Shown here: piece by piece, positions 54,139-64,000 of the stretch
How positions within the stretch are numbered: position 1 is the first letter of the stretch
Layout of the letters: the number at the start of each line of letters is the position of its first letter
Source: Carposina sasakii
Taxonomy: Eukaryota > Arthropoda > Insecta > Lepidoptera > Carposinidae
Direction of reading: 5' to 3'
Assembly: GCA_014607495.2 (NCBI GenBank)
Contig: CP053162.1
Coordinates: forward strand, 620,001 to 684,000
DNA length: 64,000 bases
Made by a program: the position numbers and the translations under genes
Notes under the pieces: generated by a model
The model's input: only the letters and a program-made list of their open reading frames with translations
Databases searched by the model: none
What the model was told of the DNA's origin: nothing

Positions 54139-57100
54139 ATGGCTGCCTTGCCTTCTCCTACTCAGGTAGAATTAAATGTGATTTAAATAGCAAGTTTAGT
54201 GAATTTTACTGCTAGGATCAACTAAAAGTCAAGTGAATTAATAGTGCTAGATAGTTGTGTTGCTATTCTGACTTGTCGTATAATAAATAATCGAAATAGT
54301 AGTACATACAATTTGATGTAGTGTCGATTTTTGTGACTGGCGTTAATCTAAAATATTACTTGTTTTATCGATAAATTGTACTACACATTGTTATTCTAGG
54401 ATAGTTTTGTGCTTAATAATTCTATACGTACCTTGATCAAGTCTTCAGTAGTGTACTTGTTCTAGTTTTTGCGCGAATACTGAATGTGATGATCAGTGTT
54501 CAAATGTCACACCCATAACATTCAAAATACCTATTAGAAAAAGTAATAAATTGTCGTAAAAGTACTCAGAATGTGGATTGAACCGTTGCAGGTTGCAGGC
54601 ACCCACAGTGCGATATACGAGGCATATTATCATCAGGTACGTTCAAGTTAACAGCTTCTCAATTTCCCATTATTTTAATTTTTAGCTACGTTTAAATATA
54701 TACTCGTTACGCCGTGTTTATACATGTATAGTTATTGATTTATTGTAAATAGATAGCATATTTTAAGTAACATCTGAATTAACACACTGCCTAGTACTTG
54801 ACCTTGTGCATATAAAATAAATTTTATCCTATAACATGTTCCTGCTCTTTTCTCTTGATGAGTTAAGTTGTAACTTATAGTTAAATACCTACCTCCATTT
54901 CTACCTTAATCAGTAAATTAACAGAGATTAAGCAGTTCCAAATTTAGTACAAATTATTACTCAACAGAGAAGATAAGACACTATTTAATCTTGTAGGAAA
55001 TCAATTTTTTTTTCTCTATGTCATAAGATATTTTACTATCAGTTCTTACATGACCAATTTCTGAAGCCACTAGTTGTTAATATTTATTAAATATATTTCA
55101 AGTAATTTCCACACATATTTTACATGGAATGCCCCTTATCACATTGCCAAGGTTCAATATCTTTCCTATTTTATTCATGTAAATCAGTAATCTGTACTAT
55201 AATTATTATAGATTGTGTTTTGACTTCACTATTGTTTTAAAAGCATTGTTTAGCCATTTAGATGAAGTGAGACTTGTTATGGTTTTAACACCATGACTTA
55301 TTATGTATTGTCTACACTGAACTGTACAGTAGTGCTGGTGTTGAAAAACTGTAACAAGTCTCACTTCATTAACTGTGACAGGACTGTTTTCCATACATTT
55401 GACACCCACCCAAATTGGTCAGTTTCAAGCTAACTAACTTTTAAAGGACTTATGAGTACACATATCTAATAATTTTCGTTCCATTGATACTCACCACAAT
55501 TTTATATATTTTGTTTCTGAGTCATGGATGTTTCTATACTTATTTATGCATTTATATGCCATTGCTTAGTACCCACAACACAAGACACCATGGATCTTAA
55601 TGTGGGACTAAGTAATGTGATGTGAAGTGTGTGAATATTTATTTTATTTTATAGACTAATGTAATGTTAGGTTGGTTGGGCAATAGGAAGAGCAGAAAGA
55701 AAAACATCTCTTGTCATGAATTTATTTCAACTGCCAGTTGACAAGTGATGAGTGGGATGCACAATCAGCCCACTCTCCTATAAATAGCATACTAAATTAT
55801 ACATACCAAATAAGTTGACTGTAGACTGTCCAGTGGCACTTTCAGCAATTGACATATTTAATAACTAGTAGACGCCCGCGACTTCGTCCACGTGGACTAC
55901 AGAAAAAACAAAATGTCGAAATTACCCAGGATAAAAACATTCCTGGGATAAAAAGTAGCCTATATGTTAAGTGGGACCTGTCACAATATATTCCTGAAAA
56001 CTGCATCGGAATCGGTTCAGCAGTTTCTGAGACTAGCGTACACAAACGCACAGACAAACAGATAAACCGACAAACAGACAAAAATTACAAAAATCATCGT
56101 TTTGGGTTCTATTGCGTTGATAAAGGTCTCCTATAACATTTTTTCTCATATATCTTCCATGTACAGACAGCAATCTGTTACATTTTTATTATATGTATAG
56201 ATTACATAATAATTTGGTCTTGTTTGTAGGTGGATCCCAATGGAACTGGGTTCATTCAGGCCGCTGATGCAGCGAGGTTCCTCAAGAAGTCCCGACTCAG
56301 TGATGTGGTCCTCAGCAAGATATGGGATCTCTCGGATCCAACTGGGAAAGGCCACCTGGACAAAGTAAGTATTCAGTCTTCATCTTGTAAGTGCTTACTT
56401 AATTCCAATGTGTTATATCAGAGCAAAAAACAATAGGTTTGTTGGATACTGATTTAGTAGAATTTAGAAATGGAAAGTTTTCTGTGTACGGTATATAGGA
56501 TGATAGTTGGTAGGAACTTAGAAACTATAGATATTGTAGCCTAAATAAAAACGCTTTATACAAGCAATAGTTACTAACTATAGTTCCTGCTTTGTAAGGA
56601 AAGTTTTGTAGGTCTGTTGTTTAATAGATGTTTGTTTTTTCTATTAATTGAATTTTTAATGTTGTTAAAGAAAGTTTCTTGCAAGCTGTTGCATATATTT
56701 TCTCTGAGTTCTTGATATTACTTTACAATGTAAAAGTTATAATAAGCCTGTTTTAATTATTTAACATTTTAACAAGAATTATATCATCATTTTACATAGT
56801 AGATATATAACTTATTTTGTGTAACAAGAGTTGAAATGTAAATGTAAATTCAGTCTCGTACTATTTAACGGAAAGATTATGCAGATGTTTTATATTTATC
56901 TTCTCATCACTGCAGAAGTAATAAGTTGGTAAAAAAATGTATGTATATCTAAATATTTGTTCTGATTGCCATTGTAGGATGTGGTGTTTAGTTACGTAGG
57001 GAGTGATAATGTTTTATCTTTCATGAGTTATTTGCTCTGTGTCTACTGCTTATTTGAAACAAGCATCAGACTTTAACTTTGTCTACACAAAAATAATAAA

Positions 57101-60100
57101 ATATATTTAAGGAAAAGATTGATTATTTTTCTGAGATATCAATTGTAATCTGAAATATTATATTCATCCATACATATTGTTAAAAATGAGTTGTTTGTTA
57201 GTCAAGGTCAACATCAAAATAGAACAGTTTACCAACTTACATATTTACTATAACGTTATATTTACAATAGTTACATCTATTTGGGGTGGCCACGCTTTTG
57301 CTTTCCTATGCTATGTATATAGTCTAGCTAGAGCTTGCCTTGGTATATTATGGTTAGACTCCTTTCGGAGCGTGTGGCCGAACCAGTACCACTTGCGGCG
57401 TTTAATCAGCTGGTCGATTAGAGTTTTACCGCAGCGTTTCCACAGTTCAACCATCCCTACTTTATCGTATTACTAGCGACCCTTCCCGCCTTCGCACGGG
57501 TTTAGTGTTGCATATAAACCTTCCTCATGACTCACTCTATCTATTAAAAAAAACGCATTAGAATCCATTGCGTAGTTTTACAGATCTAAGCATAGCAACA
57601 GACAGACAACGGAAAGCGACTTTGTTTTATACTACCTACATATATATAGTGAAGTTCCTCGGGTAAAGCCATGGTTTGTCTGCAGGCGGGTCTGTTCGTG
57701 GCGCTGAAGCTGGTGTCGTTGGCGCAGGCGGGTCGCGACATCAACATGAGCAACATTCACGCGGACACTGCGCCGCCTAAAGTCGTAAGTCTTGCTCTAG
57801 ATGTCTGGATGTATGGAATGGCTCCCGAGATATCAGAACTAGAATTTTTGGATGTAATTACACAGATAGTTGTACAATATAGCAGCAGCGCCATTACTTA
57901 TGGAAGCTCTTTGGTGAAATGCAATTTAAGTAGTTTGTTGTTTGTTATATCTCATGATGACAATTATATGAAAGATTCTTTTATAAGCTTCTTGGCACAC
58001 TAACCTATCTACATAAAGACTGCAATTTCATTACAGAGAGAAAGAAAGATGAATAACTGTTTCGAAAACTGTTTTGGATAAAATGTGCGAATGTCTATTT
58101 TAGTGAAAGTTCACGAGTGTTGTAAAGAAATCCAGATCTCCAAAAACCGACTCTGACCGGCGATTATTTCAGGGCGACATACCCAAGGTGTCGTCTGTGC
58201 CACCCGCCCGGCCGGCCGCGCCGTCGCCCGTGCCTGCCGGCCACGCCCACTCCGGCCACGCCCCCTCCGGCCCCGCCCTCTCTGACTGGAGCATCAAGCC
58301 GGCCGAGCGTGACAAGTACTGCCAGCTGTTTGACTCGCTGCAGCCTAATAATGGACTTATTGCTGGGAATAAGGTAACCAGAGAAATCTCGCGTAATATT
58401 TGGAAATACGAGTACATTTACAGATCCCTTTTGGTGTATGTTGTCTCAACATCTCAATACTGCCTCTGATATGAAATTGAAATCATTTATTCGACATGAA
58501 AGCATACACAATTTACACAACTTATTTGTTGATTGTATTTTGATTTTTTATATGTTACTTTCTATATTTATTACACCCCATGAATAATGGGATGAGGGCA
58601 GGAAGAGATAATGATAAGACTGTGTGAGTCTACGGTTGCACTATACAGTGTGTGTGTAGTTTAAAGTTTTATTTTTAAGTTATTATCTAAGTCTTATCTA
58701 GGCCTTAGCCTACTTAAACAAACTACAACATTTTTTTCCTGAAAAAAAAAAAAAAAAATGAAAAAGTTAGTAAATATTGGAATTTTCCTGCGAAAATTTT
58801 CAGTGGTTTTCGCCTCAGAATAATGGTCTGACGTATCAATATTTGCCTGTTATTTTCACCCTGTATATAATGTCCAGGTGAAGGGTGTGCTGATGGAGTC
58901 GAAGCTGCCGCTGGAGACGTTGGGCAAGATCTGGGACCTCGCCGACCAGGACAAGGACGGCATGCTGGACCGACACGAGTTCATCGTGGTACGTACCTGA
59001 TGTGGGATTATACCTTATTCTGTTTAGAAGTAGAAACAATAAGCAAGTACGATAGGTATTTGGTATTTTATTGGGCACATTTATGTGTTTTAGTAAAAAC
59101 TATCATAAAAGTTCATACAGAGTTTGCATGTTGATTCAAGAGTTTTTTTTACTATTTGGTGAAATTAAAGAGGGTGGCCAGTGACTGGATGGCAAAAACG
59201 GGATATCAAGCCTTGTGGCTTGCTTTGGGGGAGGCCTACGTCCAGTGGTGCACTATAATAGGCTGATGTTGTATAAATAAATAAATATATAAATAAATAT
59301 GTTTTGTGGTGAAATTATGAAGAGAACATTCAGATACAGGTAAAATCAGTTGTCTCAACTGCCTGCCTGTTTACATATATAGTCTGTCCGGGATAGAGTT
59401 AGCGATATTTTAAGGGTGTGTTGTACACTTCATTTTATCGATAAAAACACCCCTATGTGGGGGTCTAACTGCCCACTTTTATCTGAGTACCTGAGTGACG
59501 GGCTATGGGCGCTCGCGCAAGGGTCAATTTCAAATAACAATAAATTCAAAAGTATGACTCAGAGCAATAAATTAGGCGTTGTTTTGTAATTATTATTATT
59601 AGGTTTCTGTAATTTACAAAATAGGCTAGTTTTTATTGCATGTCACGTAATAAGAAAAAAAACAGACAAATTTGGGACATAAATCTACATATTTTTTTAT
59701 ATATGGCATTGCTGTTAAGTACCATATGTTTTTTCTAATTTGAATGATAGACAATACTATTAGCTTTCAAACACAGTTTTTTCTTACTTGTTAGACCTTT
59801 TAAATCCAGAGATATTGACAAAATTTACCACTAACATAAAAAAATATTTAAAACTCAAAATAGCTGTCATTTCTAAAAGAGGGCAGTTAGACGACATGAA
59901 GGTATTTTTAGCCGTATCTTTGTCCGCAGGCAATGCACCTAGTCTACAAAGCACTGGAGAAGCACGCAGTACCCACCACCCTACCCCCGGAGCTGCGCGC
60001 GCGGCCGGCCCGCCCCCCCTCGCGCCCCCCCTCACGCCCCCCGTCCCGCCCGCCGTCGCGCCCCGCCTCGCCCCGCGCCGCACCTCCGCGCCCCGCGCCC

Positions 60101-61827
60101 GCGCAGGCCATGTCCAATGCGGATTTGCTCGAGGGCTTGCTGGATTTGTCTAGTGTGAGTATCTCTACTGGCGGCTCGTCCTAAGGAGCGCTGGTGCAGT
60201 GCACTCCCACCCACGAAGATTACATAGGCAATATATATTCATAATATATTTTTTCTATATTTATAATTATATTTCAATTCTACTATGTTTGTACAATAGT
60301 TTTACGCGTTCGTCTCAAGTAAGTTGTAATCTTATGTATTTTGTAAAGTTAAAGCGCTAGCGATCGCCAAATTAACTTTACTAGCTATTTATTTCCAATG
60401 AATCTGTTGCACGAATTTGGCCCCGGCGCAGGGACCCCGTGGGTGGTGACGATTCCTAGTACTGTACGGCACGCGTTCAATACTGCGAGGCGCGCCTCGC
60501 CAAGAGACCGGCCTGCCTCAGGCGGCGCTACCGACATAGGCCGGCGTATATTTTGATTTCGTATGAAAAATTAGCCTAATCAGGAGCACCGCTCACATTA
60601 ATTCGTAGTGTGCGTATGCGGCCTGTGTGACAAGATGTCGCTTAGTCCGTCGCAGTTAGAACGCGATATGGTTGTCAGCGAGCCGCCGCGGCACCCCGCC
60701 CCCCGCCGCCCTTTAATGTGTTTCTTTAGGCCCCGCCCCCGCCGCCCTCATCTGAATTTTAATAAGAGTGAGGATCGTTACCCGGCCCCGCCCCCGCCGC
60801 CCTCATCCGTCACCCCGCGCGCCCGAGGGGGAGTACGAACACGCGCGGCGTTTCTCGCGCCCGAAACTGTAGCGATTTTGCATGCACTCGTATTAAAACA
60901 AAATGTGAACCCTCATCTAAAAATACTAGGAGCCGCCCTTGATCTCTATAGTGGTATGCAGATTAAAGAAGGTGGCTGTGACTGGATGGCAAATGAGACC
61001 CGGCCCGCCCCCGCCGCCCTCGAGCCTTGTGGCGTATTCTACTACTTCCTAGAGCGACATCAGGATTGAACAACATTTTTTCCATTTCATTTTGTTAATT
61101 ACATCTCTAATAATCTAATAAAGGACCATTTCCTTTGAGTCTGATTAGGGCCCCCGCCGCCCTCGCGCCCGAGATCGAAGGACGTGCGCCGCCCCGCGCG
61201 CCCAAATTAACTTTACTAGTCTATTTTATTTCTATATTCATATTTATTATAATCTGTTGCAGCCTCCGTCGACCACGCCCCAGCCTCCCTTGGCCCCGGC
61301 GCAGGGGTGAGTACCCCCGCCCCCCGCCGCCCTGGCCCGTGGCCGCCCGAGCGACGTGCGCCGCCCCGCAGTTCGCGCAGTGGACCCGCGTCCGTACGGC
61401 ACGCGTGACGTCACAGCGGCTGAGGCGCGCCTCGCCATGATGCAGACCGGCCTGCCTCAGGCGGCGCTCGCGCACATCTGGTGAGTGAGGGGGGGGACGT
61501 GACGTCACGTGCTTTGACTATAACCACTTTTCATCCCTTTGGGATAATGAATCTGTATACTATACATACCTAACTATCTATCTATCTATCTATGTTTTGA
61601 TATAAACCGTGCGCCGCCCCGCGCGCCCGAGGCGGTTAATTTCCAGGGGCCTGTGTGACATGGACGGGCTCGGGCGGCTGACTCCGTCGCAGTTCGCACT
61701 GGCCCCGATGTGGTTGTGTCAGCGAGTGCCCGCCGCCGCGCGCCCGACGTCCCGGCCCCCCCCCGCCGCCCTCGCGCCCGACATGCTGCCGCCCGAGCGA
61801 CGTGCGCCGCCCCGCGCGCCCGAGGCG
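54139..61827 (+). CDS. Eps-15: Eps15 endocytic adaptor, N-terminal EH-domain exons (3' end beyond the readable region)
   Basis: Eps15 is a clathrin-coat accessory protein whose EH domains bind NPF motifs. Readable exons are 54139-54165 (MAALPSPTQ), 54592-54636, 56230-56364, 57686-57784, 58173-58373, 58878-58988 and 59930-60154, all in phase. EH1 reads [20 protein letters not shown] and [20 protein letters not shown]2 reads [18 protein letters not shown] and [22 protein letters not shown]-repeat linker follows. EH3 is seen only in part, at 61381-61480 ([15 protein letters not shown]) and 61647-61827 ([30 protein letters not shown]). The small exon 61263-61306 does not join these in frame and the first half of EH3 is missing. 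The coiled-coil and DPF regions are absent from this window. Confidence 0.9.
55490..55650 (+). repeat. SINE family B body fragment in Eps15 intron 2
   Basis: 'ctgagtcatggatgtttcta' and 'cttaatgtgggact' match 52420-52540; the tRNA head is missing. Confidence 0.6.
55865..56130 (+). repeat. GACGCCCGCGACTTCG repeat, long copy in Eps15 intron 2
   Basis: It reads gacgcccgcgacttcgtcca, 'ggataaaaagtagcctatat', 'aaactgcatcggaatcggtt' and then 'cacagacaaacagataaacc', ending near 'cgttgataaaggtc'. Confidence 0.72.
59160..59285 (+). repeat. LINE 3'-end fragment in Eps15 intron 6
   Basis: 'gtgactggatggcaaaaacg', 'aagccttgtggcttgctttg' and 'ggaggcctacgtccagtgg' are followed by an (aataaat)n tail. A piece of the same sequence reappears inside the mosaic at 60968-61030. 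Confidence 0.6.
60340..61260 (+). repeat. Mosaic partial duplication of the Eps15 EH3 region mixed with other repeats
   Basis: Blocks 'aaattaactttactag', 'aatctgttgca', 'ggccccggcgcaggg', 'tacggcacgcgt', 'gaggcgcgcctcgcc', 'gaccggcctgcctcaggcgg', 'cctgtgtgacaagatg' and 'ccgtcgcagtt' appear in the same order as at 61200-61700. They are separated by unrelated repeat pieces and by fragments of the 85-bp GC-rich unit. No usable frame remains. Confidence 0.7.
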
Positions 61828-62120
61828 GTGAGTACCCGGCCCCGCCCCCGCCGCCCTCGCGCCCGACATGCTGCCGCCCGAGCGACGTGCGCCGCCCCGC
61901 GCGCCCGAGGCGGTGAGTACCCGGCCCCGCCCCCGCCGCCCTCGCGCCCGACATGCTGCCGCCCGAGCGACGTGCGCCGCCCCGCGCGCCCGAGGCGGTG
62001 AGTACCCGGCCCCGCCCCCGCCGCCCTCGCGCCCGACATGCTGCCGCCCGAGCGACGTGCGCCGCCCCGCGCGCCTGAGGCGGTGAGTACCCGGCCCCGC
62101 CCCCCGCCGCCCCGCGCTCC
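61781..62120 (+). repeat. 85-bp tandem repeat, about four copies, each with a 5' splice site
   Basis: ACATGCTGCCGCCCGAGCGA recurs at 61781, 61866, 61951 and 62036 (period 85). Each unit ends 'cccgaggcg' followed by gtgagtacc, the exon end and donor of the Eps15 EH3 exon. The unit is strongly GC-rich. Confidence 0.95.
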
Positions 62121-62619
62121 CGAGGCGGTGAGTATACCTACCGCCCTGGTATACCTACCTATAGTAGTTATTAATAATACTATATTTATATATTGAAAAA
62201 TAACAACATTTATTCATATTTACGAATTACGAAAGACACGGACCACAAAAATTAAACTTAATTTATTATCACCTATTTCATTAAACGAAACAAAAATAAC
62301 CTTATATTCATATCTTACATAAAATAACTCTGCACTGTTGCTCAAATAAAAACAAAAATAACCTTATTCTAACATAAAACATGGGTACATGTTTTTCGCC
62401 GTAATATTATCACGGATGTAGGTTCAATGTTCTCTATTACATAATCACGATATATCTATACGTGAGTCCATATTGAATAGCTATTTAATTGCACGTAATC
62501 GTTATCTCGCATAATCGTTATCATATATCGCAAATAGTTACACAATAAGCTAGGTAATAAGTATTGAAAACGTTATTAATTTATGTCATCGCTGTAATTA
62601 ATTGAGGATAGTATAGAGG
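62121..62619. other. AT-rich intron-like or intergenic DNA, no feature seen
   Basis: No coding region is visible. 'ttattcatat' and 'aaacaaaaataacctta' are repeated locally near 62200-62365. Confidence 0.4.
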
Positions 62620-62890
62620 TTAGCCGCGTGGTGCCGGCAGAGTAGAGTTTGTACCACCTCATGTCTGCCTGTGGGTATCGTACGAGGCGATTAAGGATTT
62701 CCGGGAGGTGGGCGGCAGCGCCTCCCGTACTGACAACATAGTCCGAAAATCACACTGCGGTCACCAACACGCCTGTCCAGAGTGGTGACTATGGGCAAAA
62801 CCCCCCTGTGGCAGTAGTCTTGTGACGTGCCCTGGGGGAGGCCTACGTCCAGCAGTGGACTGCAATAGGCTGAAGACGAGTATAGTGGTG
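62620..62890 (-). repeat. LINE-like 3' fragment ('cagtccactgctgga' family), reversed
   Basis: The reverse order of the blocks at 52585-53045, ending with 'ggaggcctacgtccagcag' and 'tggactgcaataggctgaag'. Confidence 0.7.
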
Positions 62891-62904
62891 GCGCCCATCT
62901 ATCC

Positions 62905-63450
62905 TTGTTGGAACGTTCACTTACTATTCCAGTTGAAAAGTTTCTTAGTATCCCAGCTAGAAAGGGATCTGACTATCCCAGCTAGAAGATTTCTTTAGTG
63001 TCCCAGATAAAAGGTTTTTTGCTATCTTAACTGGAACTTTTACTTAATGTTCCACGTGTTGTTACTATCTCGGCTGGAAGGTTATTTATCTGTCCAAGCT
63101 GGATGTTCCTAGTATCTCAGTGGTCGTAGTAGATATCCCAGCTTGAAAGTTTTATCCCAGCTGGCAATGAAGTCTTTTTAGTAGTCTGTTTAGTAAGTCT
63201 ACTTAGTAGATATCCCAGCTTGAAAGTTTTATCCCAGCTGGCAATTAAGTCTTCTTAGGAGATATCCCAGCTTGAAGGTCTTTTTGGTGTACGAGCTGAA
63301 AGATTTTAGTATTGCAGCTGGAAGGTTTTCTTAGACATGCCAGCTGGAAGGTCTCAGTATCCCTGCAGTAAAGTTTTCGTAGTAGGTATCTATCAGCTAG
63401 AGTCTAAGTATACCAGCTGGCGCTAATACCCCAGCTGGAAGGTCTTCTTG
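62905..63450 (-). repeat. Degenerate ~30-bp tandem array resembling the last codons of the adjacent gene
   Basis: Variants of 'tatcccagctggaaggtttt' with 'cttag' recur roughly fifteen to twenty times with irregular spacing and many substitutions. The first copy from the gene side, accccagctggaaggtcttc, is the coding sequence for the end of the ORF at 63423. On the minus strand the array therefore follows the stop codon and would lie in the 3'UTR. Confidence 0.85.
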
Positions 63451-63594
63451 GTGGCCATGTTGTCGACGGCACGCAGCAAGCAGGCGGCGGCGCCCGCCAG
63501 GCCGGCTAGCAGTACGTGGGAGCTCCACGCCGCGCCTCCGCCCAGCCACACGGCCGCCTTCACCGAGCCCGCCAGGTAGTTGCGCTCCCAGCAT
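63423..63594 (-). CDS. Last exon of an unrecognised small membrane protein
   Basis: An acceptor with a strong pyrimidine tract (ctccccccag) precedes 63594. The best frame reads CWERNYLAGSVKAAVWLGGG, then a hydrophobic run SSHVLLAGLAGAAACLLRAV, and ends MATKKTFQLGY before the stop at 63423. It contains one or two possible transmembrane helices rich in Ala, Gly and Leu. I do not recognise the family; a mitochondrial or ER membrane protein would fit, but that is a guess. Earlier exons lie to the right, beyond the window. An alternative open frame on the same strand is Arg/Gly-rich and reads like an off-frame artefact. Confidence 0.65.
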
Positions 63595-64000
63595 CTGGGG
63601 GGAGGGGGTTACTGTCAGTGGTTTGAGAACCCGAGTTCATTGTGAGAGCCGTTTGCGATGGGATGTTTAGATCGCGACATATCTCGATATCGGGATATAT
63701 GGGTCGTGCGTTATGGGGTATGTGCGTTGCGGGATATGCGGGTCATGAGGTCGATGTGTCGCTGCATACATAAAATCACGCTTGAGGGTAGGCAGAAATC
63801 TCTACCCACCTCTTTTGCTTCATCGACTTTCGTAATATTCTTCATGCACGCCCGTCACTACGTCTTCATTCATACCACATAATTTCATGTTGCCCTACAA
63901 AGGCAACACAATATGTCTTGGCCAATCGGGGCTCACCATCTAGTATATACGTACGAGTAGAGCCTTTGTTATAATATTACGCCTGTACATTTGACCAGCG
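63595..64000. other. Probable intron of the same minus-strand gene, no exon seen
   Basis: A short degenerate repeat ('gggatatgcgggtcatg', 'cgtgcgttatgggg') lies near 63690-63755. Nothing else is recognised. Confidence 0.4.

Noticed and set aside
61221..62086. Several overlapping Arg/Pro/Ala-rich frames on both strands
   Set aside because: They arise from the GC-rich 85-bp tandem units; only the frame continuous with the EH3 exon is supported.
62905..63450. CRISPR-like array
   Set aside because: The repeats are degenerate with irregular spacing, in an animal genome, and derive from adjacent coding sequence; there are no uniform spacers.

Overview
This window comes from an insect nuclear genome, almost certainly a moth or butterfly (Lepidoptera). 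The host genes are intron-split with GT-AG junctions and sit in AT-rich, repeat-filled DNA. The repeats include many copies of a 'GACGCCCGCGACTTCG' element that I associate with Lepidoptera, a mag-lineage Ty3 retrotransposon, RTE-type LINE fragments and numerous MITEs. Nothing bacterial or viral is present. Most exon calls were made by joining splice junctions by hand so that protein phase is preserved.

Layout of host genes. (1) 189-1997, minus: 5' part of the pre-mRNA 3'-end endonuclease CPSF73. (2) 2758-15775, plus: KRI1, a ribosome biogenesis factor, divergent from CPSF73. Its last intron carries a complete antisense mag-like LTR retrotransposon (10745-14968). (3) 19726-20824, plus: ribosomal protein S9, with a separate TOP-type 5'UTR exon. 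(4) 21036-22334, minus: pyroglutamyl-peptidase I, tail-to-tail with RpS9. (5) 23550-25570, plus: DNAJC2/zuotin. (6) 32027-33364, minus: an intronless CCDC50-like protein ending in a CaaX-like tetrapeptide. (7) 47745-49479, minus, and 50892-53314, plus: two divergent delta/epsilon-class glutathione S-transferases. (8) 54139 to at least 61827, plus: 5' part of Eps15, an endocytic EH-domain protein. (9) 63423-63594, minus: last exon of an unrecognised small membrane protein. Several genes serve ribosome production or nascent-chain handling (KRI1, RpS9, DNAJC2), but there is no operon-like organisation.

Mobile DNA. The main discovery candidate is a 6.1-kb DNA transposon at 33940-40082. It has perfect 33-nt terminal inverted repeats, a 4-bp ATAT target duplication, repeated subterminal motifs and a three-exon gene for a large DDE-type transposase. 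It is inserted inside an older retroposon and has itself received two further insertions. That retroposon belongs to a roughly 400-bp poly(A) family with 12-13 bp target duplications and no obvious tRNA head. All the copies I found lie immediately upstream of host genes. Other elements are a 1.05-kb foldback element with four internal tandem repeats (42786-43833), a palindromic MITE with a 7-bp target duplication (46680-46948), a hAT MITE with a perfect 8-bp duplication (8296-8576) nested in another element, and TA-targeting MITE families.

The right end is unusual. Eps15 shifts to very GC-rich exons. An 85-bp unit containing an exon end and its 5' splice site is tandemly repeated at 61781-62120, and fragments of it are scattered through a mosaic region (60340-61640). 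Eps15 cannot be read in frame there, which suggests either real rearrangement or an assembly fault. The unrecognised gene at 63.4 kb is followed by about 500 bp of degenerate repeats resembling its own last codons.
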